64,000 bases of DNA. Origin: Liopterus haemorrhoidalis. Taxonomy: Eukaryota; Arthropoda; Insecta; Coleoptera; Dytiscidae. A program made the position numbers and the translations under genes. Position 1 is the first letter of the stretch, and every line of letters starts with the position of its first letter. The stretch covers positions 6,320,903 to 6,384,902 of the forward strand of contig OZ020624.1 of assembly GCA_963971575.1 (NCBI GenBank), read 5' to 3'. The notes below the pieces were generated by a model, which had not been told where the DNA came from, made no database searches, and saw only the letters and a list, made by a program, of their open reading frames with translations. Of this stretch, positions 21,067 through 32,243 are shown in pieces.

Positions 21067-21364
21067 ATAGCTCTGGATTTTGATGTTTAAGACGGATGCC
21101 AGGAGAATTCAAGGTTTTTGCTAAATGAAAATTGTGTTTATAGAAAATATTGCTTAAATTACTGACATTTAAGTTAATTTTTGGAATATAAGTTTATAAA
21201 GATATGCAAAATACATTATAATGGCGACTCTTCATGACGAAATTTGATAAAGTCTAAAACTCAAAATAAAACATTGGGTAATGTTTCAAAATATTTTAAT
21301 TTATGAATACTTATTTCGGCTTATGGTGCCATCATCAGAATACAAAGAGTTTACAAAACTGAAC
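21067..21364 (-). repeat. Direct repeat R2, copy 2
   Basis: Near-identical to copy 1. The CTGATGA and GAAA words are kept while the loop between GGC and GCC differs (GGCACCATAAGCC), so the possible stem survives the change. Confidence 0.6.
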
Positions 21365-21382
21365 AAAGATATACTATCATCA

Positions 21383-22105
21383 AAACTCTAGATACTCCTA
21401 TATGATTTGACTGATATGAACAATATTTTGCAGATTTATTCTCTAAGAAACTGCAAATAAAATAACATATAGAAATGTCTAAGATTTCGTAGACATAAAC
21501 AAGAAACTCTAGACACTCCTATATCCTATGATCGATATAATAAATATTTTGCAGATTTATTTTCTAAAAATCTGCGGATAAAATAACATATAGAAATGTC
21601 TAGGGTTTCGTAGGCATAAACAAGAAACTCTAGACACTCTTATATCCTATAATCGATATGAAAAATATTTTGCAGATTTATTTTCTAAGAATCTGCGGAT
21701 AAAATAACGTTTAAAAATGTCTAGGGTTTCGTAAGCATAAAAAAGAAATTTTAGATACTCCTATATCCTATGACCGATATAAACAGTATTTTACAGATCT
21801 ATTCTATAAGTATCTACAAATATAATTACATACATACATATCTAGGATTTCGTAGGTATTAACAAAAAACTTTAGATAATCCTATATCCTTTGACCGATA
21901 TGAACAATATTTTGCTGATTTATTCTCTAAGGAACTGCGGATAAAATTACATATAGAAATTTTTAGGATTTCGTAGGCATAAAAGATAATAATCTAGACA
22001 CGCTTATATCCTTTAACCGATATGAACAATATTTTGCAGATTTATCCTCTAAGAATCTACTAATATAGTTACATACATAAATGTCTAGGGTTTCGTAGGC
22101 ATAAA
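21383..22105. repeat. 120-bp satellite, six units
   Basis: Tandem units starting near 21383, 21503, 21624, 21744, 21865 and 21985 (period 120-121). Each has AAACTCTAGACACTCCTATA-like, GATATGAACAATATTTTGCA-like and GTCTAGGGTTTCGTAGGCAT-like words. Adjacent units visibly differ at many sites, so it is not freshly amplified. Confidence 0.88.
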
Positions 22106-22245
22106 TTAACGTCTCGTTAATTATTTTTAGTTTTAACAATATAAATGTAATGATAGCCAAATAAAACTCGTGATTGGCTAACTGGGGACACCCTGTCTCT
22201 TGATTGGTTGACAGGTGACACCCTCTCTCGTGATTAAGAAATTAA

Positions 22246-22747
22246 CCCTTTACTGCATGAATTTTTATTTTTGGCTTAAATAAATCATGGGCATTAGGAA
22301 TTGTTTCTTATTGATAGAAAAATTAATTAAAAAAATATGCTTAAAATATTAATTATTATTTTTATGAAAATAGGGTTTATGCCATACATGGAATATTATG
22401 ATTCCACATTATGTTACAAAAGAAAATTATTCCGTATTATTTACTCGTCAATTGCTAGGTGTTCTTCATTAGGGATTAAAAGCAGTCGCTCTCGAATTTT
22501 TGAAAGAAAAGGTCGTATCTTCTAGTTGTTCTTTCTCAATAAATTCAGAGTTATCGTTGAAGTGCAAATTCCGCTTGATATCCTCAAATCTATTGCAGCC
22601 CATTACTTGAGATACTACAGGATCCATTGCTGTGTATGTGGCATATATGAACATTCATGAAGTAACGTTCTGATTCAGTGTTAAAAGTAAAATAAAAAAT
22701 AAAAATCGGAATGTGCCATATATGGCACACTATGCGGTAAAGATACG
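22246..22747. mobile_element. piggyBac-like deletion derivative
   Basis: TTAA at 22242-22245 and 22748-22751. Left end CCCTTTACTGCATGA; right end complement contains CTTTACCGCATAGTG. TTAA target and CCC start fit piggyBac. A 16-bp perfect palindrome GTGCCATATATGGCAC lies near the right end (22712-22727). Contains a transposase fragment on the minus strand. Confidence 0.65.
22469..22654 (-). pseudogene. piggyBac transposase fragment
   Basis: MDPVVSQVMGCNRFEDIKRN then LHFNDNSEF. The M-x-RNRF-x-x-I-x-R-x-LHF-x-DN pattern is the conserved N-terminal block of piggyBac (DDE_Tnp_1_7) transposases, located before the first catalytic Asp. Only this block remains, about 60 residues of a roughly 500-600 residue family. 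Confidence 0.7.
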
Positions 22748-22751
22748 TTAA

Positions 22752-23610
22752 AAAATAAAACCAAATACACATACAAACAATTGATATTTTATATTATAAA
22801 TCCGTCATTGTTGACGGATAAAAACCTAGTTGAAAATAATTTCAGTAAAAATGATTCAGCTGAATTCTGAATTCTTATTATCCGTTTTAATCGAAATGTT
22901 TTTAAACAAATTATTAACATTAAACTTTAAAGTATTCATTAAATCTTTTAGATTAAATCATTTATGAATAATTTATCTTGTTATGTTTATACTATTAAGT
23001 CAATTAACTTAAAAACGAACATTACTTGAATTCTTTATAGTTAAAGCTATTTCATTTTTAGTTCACATTCTAGTGAAAAATAATTGAACATATTTTAAGT
23101 TATAAACGTCACAAAAAATATTCCAAACGAGTTTACTGTTGCATGTGAACTACATTTCAGTTTTTGTTATGTATTTAAAATTGCAGGCTTCAGTGTTTAT
23201 AAAATTTTTATGAACACATTTCATTTAACTATCCTAGCTACTAGTAATAATAAATAATAGTGTATTTCATGTTTAGCTGCCATTTCTACTTTAAACCTAT
23301 AAAATCAAGTTCAAACCGACAAAGAAATAATTTTAAAAGTAATATATGAGGGATATTGTTAAAATACATGCTTGTTCAGAATCATATCATTTGATTGCCT
23401 CGCTGAATGATTAATAAATAGCATGAAACACCAGGGTGTACTATGATGAAATCAATGAAATGCTTGCCCGACATTCGATTTGTCGAGATCAACCCAGGGA
23501 GTCTATTCTGTAACTTCTCGACAGTCACATGCACAGTATCATGTCACCTGTGCACACTGAGCTGTCTCCATAGACTGTCCTCTGTGATGTTGTTTTGTAT
23601 TTGGCATTAT
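22752..23610. other. AT-rich stretch, nothing recognised
   Basis: No gene or repeat pair seen. Confidence 0.4.
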
Positions 23611-23614
23611 CGAA

Positions 23615-24589
23615 AATAAGTAGTGTGAATTTTCACACATTTCCGGGTTACGCAAGTATTTAGTAACTGAATGATGATTATTTGGAATGCCAAAACAAAT
23701 TTTATGTAAAAATATTTTTTTATGAATTTTAATTCGAATGCCTAATACCATTATTTAAATTTCTAAATATGTGCAGTATTTTTTTATATAGCAAGGTTCA
23801 TTTAGATTTTGAAAATTGCGCCTATGGCTTCCATTGGTTGCTTAAATCATAAGCCCCGCCCTATTATTTCGCATACATTCAAACATAGAATTAAATTATA
23901 ATTTCAATACTTCCCACTGGTTATTAAATTTACGCTTTTAAAAATTAAATGTAACATTTACCAAAATATTACTAGAATTACAGAAAAATTAAAATTGAGA
24001 GGAATCGAACTGAAGTTTGCAAATTACTAAACGATGACACTACGCACTACGCTACGGGCGCTTACTTAGTTACTGTGTTACATAGCGAATTAAATATTTA
24101 ACATATTTTACTTAAAAACACAAAAAATGCGTTATGTTTTCATCAACATAATCCGATCAAAAATTCCAGTTGTACTATTCCGATTCACACCAATGTACAT
24201 TACTTAGAATTTTTAGTTCTCAGATTTTTAGTTTAAACCATCTAGGCTACAGGGTGTGGGACAAAAAATTTTTTGCACAATTTTGGCAAAATACGAGTCA
24301 AAATAATTTATTTTGCAAAAATAAAATTTTGATCGTTAATCCACGGCTTTCATTTGATACCCTACTCAGATTTTAAAAAAATCACATATTTGTTTATATC
24401 TTTAGTGGGATATGTTTTTTAGATGTTTTAGTATTTTTCCTATGTGCGAGTCAAAGAGTTGTATGAGCATGATAAATTTCAACTCTCTAGGTTTAGCCGT
24501 TTGGCTGCAATTTTTACCGAACAGACAGACAGACAGACGACAAAATGACGGTATAAGGTTTTTTTGGTCATACCTATAAAACCCTAAAA
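23615..24589 (-). mobile_element. F1 element copy 1d
   Basis: Left: hairpin GTGTGAATTTTCACAC and CCGGGTTACGCAAGTAT (diverged sub-TIR). Right: short (CAGA)n at 24521-24540 and the complement of TAGGGTTTTATAGGTATG. Body words match other F1 copies; a deletion removes part of the region right of the tRNA-like module. Only about four repeat units, the short end of the microsatellite series. Confidence 0.82.
24002..24062 (-). ncRNA. tRNA-like module, type d (in F1 copy 1d)
   Basis: Complement: GCGCCCGTAGCGTAGTGCG (A-box-like TAGCGTAGTGCG) and CAGTTCGATTCCTCTC (B-box-like, one change from GGTTCGATTCC), then CAATTTTAATTTTTC. Fourth distinct sequence class. Confidence 0.42.
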
Positions 24590-25455
24590 ATGTTGTTTAT
24601 TATTATATTTTTACTTTAGCAACTTTGGTTATTAGCCAGGATAGTTCTTATTTACTAAATCGATCATTTTTAACTATAGAGAACACTTTAACTAGAAAAT
24701 AAATGTTAATCCTCGGCGGGGATCGTTCCCAGACCCGCCACGTGGAAAGCATTGTTCGAATACGACATCTATATCTATGTTTTGGTCTTGCCCCCCCCCC
24801 CCCCCCTAGAATAATTTCTGCGGGCGCCTATGGATAATCAGAATAGATTTCTAACAAGGTGTTATTTTGAATACAAATGCCAAAAGTCTTACAAAATATT
24901 ATTAATAATTTCGGAAATATATCGAATTCCTTCAAGAATATTGTCTGTAAGATAACAATGGAGAGGATTTCAACAGTGGCGGCTGGTCTATAGATGCTGC
25001 AGAGCTGCAGAACTGCCAATAAATATAGTAAAAATATATTTTTTAAATTATTATTTATATTTTATAATATTTGAAAGATTTTTTGGATTTATATGTATGT
25101 GTATCGACCAGTTGTATTCTGGAAAACGCATTGTATCTGTACCGCAACGAAAGACAGCACGTAACTTTACAGTGGGTTATATAATTATTGTACCTTCTAT
25201 TCTCTCCGTTTCTCTTTAATAATTTGCTGACGAACTTCGCAGTTCTGTGCTCAGAAATATCCCCTTCGTTACTATTCGGCTGTGCATCGGGTCCGTAAAT
25301 CTTCCGAACGAAAGTTCCAATGAATGGCTTTTGAGCTGCAAAGTCATGCAGATCAAATGGTCACGTGTCGTCAATAGTAGAATATTTATTGTGCTCAGCG
25401 CTGATATTTTGTCTTTATATTTTTATGATAATTTTAGTGAATGAGTTTAGTAAAT

Positions 25456-26518
25456 AAAAATTGATGTGAAGTGTGAATTTTCACACATTGCAGGGTTTCG
25501 CAGGTATATAATAAGTGAAGGCGGCATGCTGAGTGTGTAGGACAAATTTTGCTTTGTAGTAACCACGGCAAAATGAACTTTTTAAAATAATTTATCGTCT
25601 GTTAATCTCAGAGTTTTAAAAACAAATTTTATGTTAAAATATTTTTTTGTTAATTTTAATTTGAATACCTAATATCATTATTTAGGTTTCTAAATAAGTG
25701 CAGTATTTTTTTATATAACAAGGTTCATTAAGATTTTGAAAATTGGGCCTATGGCTTTCATTGGTTGTCTTAAATCATAAGCTCCGCCCCTCTGGTTTCG
25801 TATAAATGACACATAGAATGAAAATATAATTCCAATTGGTTATTAAATTTACGCTCCTGAAAATTAAATTCAAAATATGCTAAAATAAAACTAGAATTTT
25901 AACAAATTAATTTAATCAAAATAAGTATGAAAAAAAAAAACAAAAAATAAAATTGACTCCACAATCCAGGAACGAACCTGTGTAATGAATAACGATCCTG
26001 TGTAGTTGGCGAGCAACTGAGCCACTAGACCTCCAAACGCTTAACAACTTAGTGTGTTATAAGAGTATAACATGTATGCATCGTCAACCAAAAAACACAA
26101 AAAATGCGTTATTTTCCGAAAACATAATCTGATCAAAAATTCCTGTTGTACTATTCCGGTTCACACCAATGTACATTACTAAGATTTTTTTCAGATTTTT
26201 AGTTTAAACCATCTGGGCTACAGGGTGTGGGACAAAAATTTTTTTGCACAATTTTGGCTAAAATAGCATTTAAATAATTTATTTTGCAAAAATAAAATTT
26301 TGATCGTTAATCCACGTACTAAGGGCTTTCATTTGATACCCTACTCAGAATTTTAAAAAAATATTTTTTTTTTCGATGAGCACATATTTGTTTATATTTT
26401 TAGGGTAGTATGTTTTTTAGATGTTTTAGTATTTTTCCTATGTGCGGGTCAAAGAGTTGTATAAGCATGCCAAATTTCAACTCTCTAAGTTTAGCCGTTT
26501 GGCTACAATTTTTACCGA

Positions 26519-26560
<42 letters not shown>

Positions 26561-26612
26561 GACAAAATGACGGTATAAGGGTTTTTTGGTCATACCTACA
26601 AAACCCTAAAAA
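25456..26612 (-). mobile_element. F1 element copy 1e
   Basis: Left end AAAAATTGATGTGAAGTGTG, hairpin GTGTGAATTTTCACAC, CAGGGTTTCGCAGGTAT, then 3' variant Y (GGCATGCTGAGTGTGTAGGA). Right: (CAGA)n at 26520-26560, then complement of TAGGGTTTTGTAGGTATGAC. Complete element with type e tRNA-like centre. Confidence 0.86.
25966..26045 (-). ncRNA. tRNA-like module, type e (in F1 copy 1e)
   Basis: Complement: TTGGAGGTCTAGTGGCTCAG (A-box-like GGTCTAGTGGC) and CACAGGTTCGTTCCTGG (B-box-like GGTTCGTTCC), followed by CAATTTTATTTTTTG and a long T-run. A small internal repeat CACAGGATCGTTATTCATTA expands the variable region. Confidence 0.45.
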
Positions 26613-26783
26613 TGGATGTAATTTTTAATTTAAATAAGGAATGTCTTAAAACAGAACTTTCTGTAATACATTCAAATAGTGAATGCAGAAAAATATTTGG
26701 CGCTGTGTCTTTCCTAAAATTTATTATTAAATAATTTGGACGAATCGATGCCGGAAACAAAGAAATTGTTATAAATCTTTGAA

Positions 26784-27040
26784 ATGGTTATTGATGAAGC
26801 TGAACGTTGTTTTTCCACTCTAAAACGGATAAAATCTTTTCTCAGAAACTCATTATGTGAAGATCGTCTAACGATCTTCCTTACTAATTACGTTAATCTT
26901 CGATAACTAATCAGCCCTTTCAGCGCTGTCATAGAAAAAAAATCATATCAATAATACCGAACTTTTCCGATAAAATTATAGATAAATTTGCTGCTAAGAA
27001 AGACCGACGTATTGCATTAATATTAAAGAAATTGCATTAA
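26784..27040 (+). pseudogene. hAT transposase C-terminal dimerisation region
   Basis: MVIDEAERCFSTLKRIKSFL, RNSLCEDRLTIFL, then after an in-frame stop (NLR*LISPF) KIIDKFAAKKDRRIALIL and a stop at 27038-27040. The SERxFSTLKRIKxxLRN and FAxKKxRRI blocks are diagnostic of the hAT C-terminal domain of THAP/ZMYM-associated insect hAT transposases. DDE region not present. Confidence 0.78.
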
Positions 27041-27512
27041 GGGAACAACATAAGCATATAATTTTTACTCTTATTATTGTTAATGTTTTCTTCTTCCTCG
27101 CAGAACATCCAAACATTTTTGTTACGAGCCACCACTGGATTGCAGATACCATTGGAGCAATTGTGCAAAACAGCTTATTTATAATATTTATTTTCTTATT
27201 ATTAAGTATCTATAAATTAAGTATTTTATGGTGAATATAAATAAATTAAATAATACTGAAACAATTATAAAAAATAAATGATATTCTTCTGATAATATCA
27301 GAAACTATCTCAGAAATCTATCTCAGACAGTATCGAAACAATCAAAAAAATCCTTCAGTGGTGTATAGCTTAGAACTTTTGAATGTTGCAGACTATACCA
27401 GTGTTACTTAACCGGGAAGGAGCGATCCCCTACTGTATCGCGAATAGAAACTACTCAACCGATTTTTAAAATTTTCAATTATTTCATTTACAACCCAATT
27501 TCATTTTTACAC

Positions 27513-27695
27513 TTATTTACCGTCAACCACGTTCAGCCACTCTAATGTAAAGTTTCGTCCGTATCCATATGCGTAATAGTCTATATCGTCTTTAGTTTCC
27601 TGGTCTTCCCTGGTTACTTTACTTTCCTCACGAAAATTTGCCCCCTTAACATCAAACGAGCCGACAACAAGTAAAACTACTAAATATACTGTCAT
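27513..27695 (-). CDS. Candidate first exon of a secreted protein
   Basis: Minus strand ATG at 27695 begins a hydrophobic leader MTVYLVVLLVVGSFDVKG that looks like a signal peptide. A charged segment with no Cys follows (ANFREESKVTREDQETKDDI) and then DYYAYGYGRNFTLEWLNVV, with one N-glycosylation sequon (NFT). The frame ends at GACG-GTAAATAAG, where GTAAAT could be a 5' splice site, or at the TAA within it. This region is less AT-biased than its surroundings and overlaps no repeat that I can identify. No protein family recognised. No downstream exon identified, so treat as a candidate. Confidence 0.35.
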   Translation of the reverse strand: MTVYLVVLLVVGSFDVKGANFREESKVTREDQETKDDIDYYAYGYGRNFTLEWLNVVDGK

Positions 27696-27699
27696 TACT

Positions 27700-28400
27700 G
27701 AACCTGTGTAGCATGAGTTGTGTCTAGCGTTTGCAGTTCAGATAACATAAGCTAGAAACTCGAGAGTCTCCAGTTGAGACACGTTTGTTAAGCATCAGTT
27801 CTAGTTTCTCCAATTCCAATCAGAAATTTCAATCCAGATTCATTTGTTCTGAATCTCCTTCTGCATAATACACCACAAACTCAATAAATAGTCCAATCAT
27901 CCTCATCCCTCTAATTACGTCCGTAATAATCTCGATCAAAACTGAACTAATGACTCGTACTTGGTTGTCTTTAAGAAGATTAATGTTAGGGTATTGTGTG
28001 TTTTTGTCGTACTTTCGTGACGATGAGTGCTAACTCGATTTCGAGTTTGTGTACCAGTTAATTGGTTTGCATGTGTACATCCACAAATGGAATTGTTGTA
28101 ATGTTGTTAATTGTTTTACATAAATTATGTGCGGTACCAGACAGAATGACTGATGCATTCATGGTTGTGTCGAAATATAATTAACATAGGAATTATTTTA
28201 CTAAGTTCATATATTATACATGACGCGGGTAAGTAGTCTACTAAGTTTTTAATGGAGTTTGTAATTTGTAATTTTATGAAAAATTTTATGTGAAGTGTAG
28301 TTTTTCACACATTTCATCAGCGGTGTGGCGTGACTTTCTTATAAGGGGATGCAGTAAAAACAAATGCATGTAGGCAAATATATGTTTACCGTGAATTTAT
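27700..28400. other. Non-coding, with a dispersed repeat E
   Basis: 27922-28010 resembles 37190-37285 (AATCTC...GATCAAAACT.AACTAATGA, GTCTTTAAGAAGATTAATGT). 28265-28310 is a solo F1 hairpin end (TATGTGAAGTGTAG, TTTTTCACACATTTC). Otherwise nothing recognised. Confidence 0.5.
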
Positions 28401-28403
28401 TTT

Positions 28404-28461
28404 AATATGAAACACAGCGTTCCCTCAGGGAAGTGTCCTAGGGTCAGTTCTTTATATGAGG
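28404..28461 (+). pseudogene. LINE RT motif fragment
   Basis: Reads AFPQGSVLGSVLYM, the RT (G)VPQGSVLGPLLY motif. Cut off on its right by the Harbinger-like relic that begins at about 28462. Confidence 0.55.
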
Positions 28462-29188
28462 TTTGTTCCAACAAAAGTTCAAATCCGTTCAGAACTTTAC
28501 TGAGCTTGCGCAAAACGATTTTAGCGTTCCAACAAGTCGATTTAAAAATTCAAAACTTATAGTGCAGTATTCCAAGAACGAGTGAATTGTGTTCTGAACT
28601 GATTCTGAATCGTTCTTAAAGTTCCAGGATTTTATAAAAAAAATTGAAATAAGACAAAACAATGAAATTTACCTACGGATGATAGTGCTACAATATAGGG
28701 ATCAGGTTTTTTTAGAACATTTTCGAGTTAGTAGAAATGTTATTGAACCACTAGCCGCAAGTTTTGATGCATGTGAATTTTATAAGTACCATTCTGGCCA
28801 AATTGGTAAAATTAGTAGTTTGGAGAGAATAATAGTCCGAATTCAATATTTCTTCAGCAACAAGTCTAACAGCATAATAAAATGACCAAACAACGAGGAA
28901 AAGGTCGTTATTGAAAGACATTTTCGGCAAAAAAGATTTCCAAATGTAATCCAATCCTTCCATTAGTTCCATTTCTTCAGTTTAAAAATACAAGGCACAA
29001 TGTTTTTTAACAGATGTTGTTTTGATTTCGTGATTTTATAGGTTAGGATAAACAAACCAAATTCTCAACGGTTCTAACTCGTTCCAATAAGTAGTTAAGA
29101 TGATTCTAGAACTATAAGTTCACACATGAACCCTAAGCAGTTTTGATTCACGTTCTGAACTGCTGCGAATTTTCTGTTGGAACATACT
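28462..29188 (+). mobile_element. Harbinger-like relic
   Basis: Ends share TGTTCCAACAAAAGTTC (left) and the complement TGTTCCAACAGAAAATTC (right). Encloses a HARBI1-like N-terminal fragment. Directly abuts the next TIR element at 29190. Confidence 0.6.
28679..28972 (+). pseudogene. HARBI1-like transposase N-terminus
   Basis: FLEHFRVSRNVIEPLAASFD matches the leader helices of Harbinger nucleases (F..HFR.SR...E.L); after a stop the frame continues PNNEEKVVIERHFRQKRFPN, the block that in the family immediately precedes the first catalytic Asp (GAIDGTH). The section between, and the whole DDE core, are missing. Confidence 0.68.
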
Positions 29189-29205
29189 TCCCAGCAAACA
29201 TTTTT

Positions 29206-29685
29206 ATACGGGCCAGTGCTGGTAAAGCACATACTCCCCGGCATTGAAAGTAATGGGCCAGTGCTAGCATTTTGTACTGGGCCAGTACCTCGGTGTCCCC
29301 GTGGCTCTTATTGGCCCATTGATGTATCAGTTGCCGGCCCAGCAACGGTAAAGTGCATTGAAAGTAATGGGCCAGTGCTGGCATTTCGCACTGGGCCAGT
29401 GCTGGCATTTCGTACTGAGCCAGTACCCCGGTGTCCCCGTGGCCGTTATTGGCCCATTGATGTATCAGTTGCCGGCCCAGCAACGGTAAAGTGCATTGAA
29501 AGTAATGGGCCAGTGCTGGCATTTCGCACTGGGCCAGTGCTGGCATTTCGCACTGGGCTAGTGCTGGCATTTCGCACTGGGCCAGTGCTGGCATTTTGCA
29601 CTGGGCCAGTACCCCGGTGTCCCCGTGGCCGTTAGCTGGTCCATTGATGTATCAGTTGCTGGCCCAGCAACGGTAAAGTGCAAAA
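29206..29685. repeat. GC-rich minisatellite, about 24-bp units in higher-order blocks
   Basis: Unit GGGCCAGTGCTGGCATTTCG plus CACT, repeated two to five times per block. Blocks are separated by a CCGGTGTCCCCGTGG... segment and by GTTGCCGGCCCAGCAAC, which can form a hairpin. The blocks recur at 29327, 29464 and 29651 (spacing 137 and 187, differing by two units). Both strands stay open across it, giving two spurious 150-residue proteins. Confidence 0.88.
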
Positions 29686-29826
29686 TAATCGCATTAGTTG
29701 CAAGATTTATTTATGACGGACCAGTGCATATATTATACCCACTCTCTAGTGTTTCAAATGTAACATATGTGTACTTACCCAGTATTAAAATAAATTAATG
29801 GTTAAGAGCAAAATAAATACTCATTT

Positions 29827-29996
29827 GGCCATTTTCACCATCGTTGAATAAATTTATTTAACAAATAAAGTTGACAATATCGCATCGGTTTTAAACTATT
29901 CATGAAGAAATTAACATTGCTGTCAATAGAATGATGCGATATTGTTAACTTAAGTTGTTAAATAAATTTATTCAACGATGGTAAAACTGGCCGATT
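29827..29996. repeat. Fold-back repeat
   Basis: TGGCCATTTTCACCATCGTT through GACAATATCGCATC is repeated inverted from GATGCGATATTGTTAAC to GGTAAAACTGGCCGA; arms about 62 bp, loop about 48 bp. Confidence 0.85.
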
Positions 29997-30302
29997 GTAA
30001 ATTGTATTAACAGTTATAATTTATTGATTTATTTATAAATAGTAAATAAATATAATTTCAGGAATAAGAGGAATTAGTTTATTTAATTAATTAATTTAAT
30101 GAAGAATTTTAAGAAAATGGTTTTCTGCCATTTCGGCCAAAAAATTGCATTCTAAAGATAAGTGGTGACTAATAATTTTCGCCAATATTCGGCTTGTATT
30201 ATGTACCACATCTTTTCCCCCTGACTTGAAGAGTGCCAACCTAAAGAAATCATACTTGTTAAAATAAATTCAATAATCAAATTTTATAAGCATTAATGCT
30301 AT

Positions 30303-30540
30303 AAGCTGTTCACTTTTGTAAGAACAAACTATATCTGGTTATTTTGGTGATTTTTATAGTGTATTACTGACTTTTAGAAACTTGGTTATATTGTAAAAAA
30401 AGCTTTACAGTTTTGGATTAAGTTTGTATTATTTTAGGTTAGTATTATATTTACAAAATATTTAAGATATCACTATTCAAAATAAAATATGACAAATTAT
30501 ATTTTTTAAATGACATATTTATAATCTTGTAACAGATTTA
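30303..30540 (+). repeat. MITE-A 5' fragment
   Basis: AAGCTGTTCACTTTTGTAAG and AACAAACTATATCTGGTTAT as in MITE-A copies; diverges after about 100 bp and the right TIR is absent. Confidence 0.6.
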
Positions 30541-31148
30541 TTAATAATTGAAAATTTTATTACATGAAAAAACTATGATTGAACTAAACTAAAAATTAAA
30601 CAATTTAACATGAAACAGTTTGTGTAAACTACGTCCTTAAATCTAACAAAACACACACAAATCACAATAAAAAACTATAATGTTCACAAAACAATAACTA
30701 TTTAAATACACATCTTGACAAACTGTCCACCAACACGTATCAACTTGTACTGGCCCTCGAAGGCCCCGCGGTTAGGGTGTTTTATGACTAAGAACAATCA
30801 GACTTTTCAAATTGTTACATTCAAAAAAAGTTTAGTTTTAAGTAAAAAGTATGAGTGAAGAAGAGACGATAGCTGTGTTAAACAATAATTTATCGACTTT
30901 ATTAGAATAAAAAAGGATAGAAAAGTTGCTTAAAAACAGTACTGGCCCGTATAAAAATGTTTGCTTGGATTAATACAAATAAGGAGTGCTTATAAAATGC
31001 TGGTAAAGTACTTCGTATAGGCGGAATGCGAAATACAAATGTGAAGTACATTATTATTACTGGCGTTGCACTTACTTTTGGTGCCAGCTATTTACCAGCA
31101 GTAAAAGCAGTTTGCCGGCATTTGGCCGCTAGTTGAATGTTTGCTGGG

Positions 31149-32056
31149 AGTATTTCAATAGTTTTTTGTTACGCTTAAGACTTATAGATTAAGTTTTTAC
31201 CAACCGCTATAAACATATACATATACACAAATTGTTTTTCATTTGGAAAATAATGGAAGTGAATATTTCTATCGCTTCCTTTTCTACAGTGACAACCAAA
31301 TACACAGAAATTTATGTTATGACAACTCGTTATAACTCAAAGTAATATAAAAAATAGTAATAATTGCTATCAAAAATTAATATTACAAACAAACTGCAAC
31401 ATTAAAGTTTAACTGCGTTACAAAAAACACGAGATAACCACATGTAAACAATAAACAGTTAATCGTCTCACAAGTTCAGATTTTGTCCGCTTGGCGTCAC
31501 TTCATAGTGCTGTTGAGCCCAATATATCCCATTTAAATTTTACTGACAAATGATGAACAGATAGTGAAACTTTCTAATATTGAATTTAAATAATTAAATA
31601 AGCATTAATGCATTGACAAACAAAGATTATATTTTATCTCTTTGTATCTTTAAGATTAGAATCGCTTTTTATTGTTCTCTTACAAAACGTTTTAATTACA
31701 ATTAATTTTTAAAAGGGATCCCTTCAGATTTAAGAGCTATTGAAGAACAATTTTTATCTTACGAAAGAAATCAAATTAAAATTAATTTATCTAATTATTT
31801 GAACAAGAAACTTTCCGGATCGTGTTTTGTCCTTTATTTTTCCTTCTCAGATAGATCTGAAAGTGGAACAGTAACTTTAACCGTGGTAATTTTCTGAACT
31901 AAATTTATCTAATTGGTAGTGCAATTATTGTAAATTTTGCTAAATTGAAGCAACAGTTACCTGTAATCATTTGTCTCAAATTCATGAAACCGGATTTGTT
32001 AACAAATGCTCTATTTAACTATTTTTGATTAATGCTATACGAAATATTGATATTAT
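31149..32056. other. AT-rich stretch, nothing recognised
   Basis: No gene or repeat partner recognised. Confidence 0.4.
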
Positions 32057-32190
32057 TCGGGCAAGAATAATATGCTAACATTACACCCATATTCACAATC
32101 ATTCACCCTCATCCAGGTGAAGGAGCTCGTCCCCTGGAATTGGTGATCAGCCTCGTTACAGAAATGGGTCGATGTAAAATAAATAAAACC
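32057..32190 (+). repeat. Dispersed repeat G, copy 1
   Basis: TTCGGGCAAGAATAATATGC ... CACAATCATTCACCCTC ... GGAGCTCGTCCCCTG ... AATGTAAAATAAATAAAA-type tail. Matches 33996-34128. The A-rich end suggests a short retroposed unit or LINE 3' end. Confidence 0.65.
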
Positions 32191-32243
32191 AAAATAAAAA
32201 AAATAAAAAAACTTTATATAGTTTAAAAATAGAATATATGTTA

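Larger units (their letters stand above)
24974..27137 (+). mobile_element. hAT element relic containing F1 copy 1e
   Basis: Left CAGTGGCGGCTGGT, right complement CAGTGGTGGCTCGT, typical hAT ends. Flanks GATTTCAA and GATTGCAG agree at six of eight positions, consistent with a decayed 8-bp duplication. A transposase C-terminus occupies 26784-27040; F1 copy 1e (25456-26612) occupies the middle. Confidence 0.7.
29190..31148. mobile_element. TIR element with internal minisatellite
   Basis: CCCAGCAAACATT at the left and its complement at 31136-31148. Words GGCCAGTGCTGG and TTGCCGGC recur inverted near both ends. It contains a GC-rich minisatellite (29206-29685), a fold-back of 170 bp and a MITE-A end. 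No transposase; superfamily not assigned. Confidence 0.65.

Noticed and set aside
24720..24810. 17-C run as a regulatory or G-quadruplex site
   Set aside because: A simple homopolymer, possibly mis-assembled; no conserved context.
29148..29635. Two about 150-residue repetitive proteins on opposite strands
   Set aside because: Shadows of the 24-bp minisatellite; no start context, no family, both strands equally open.
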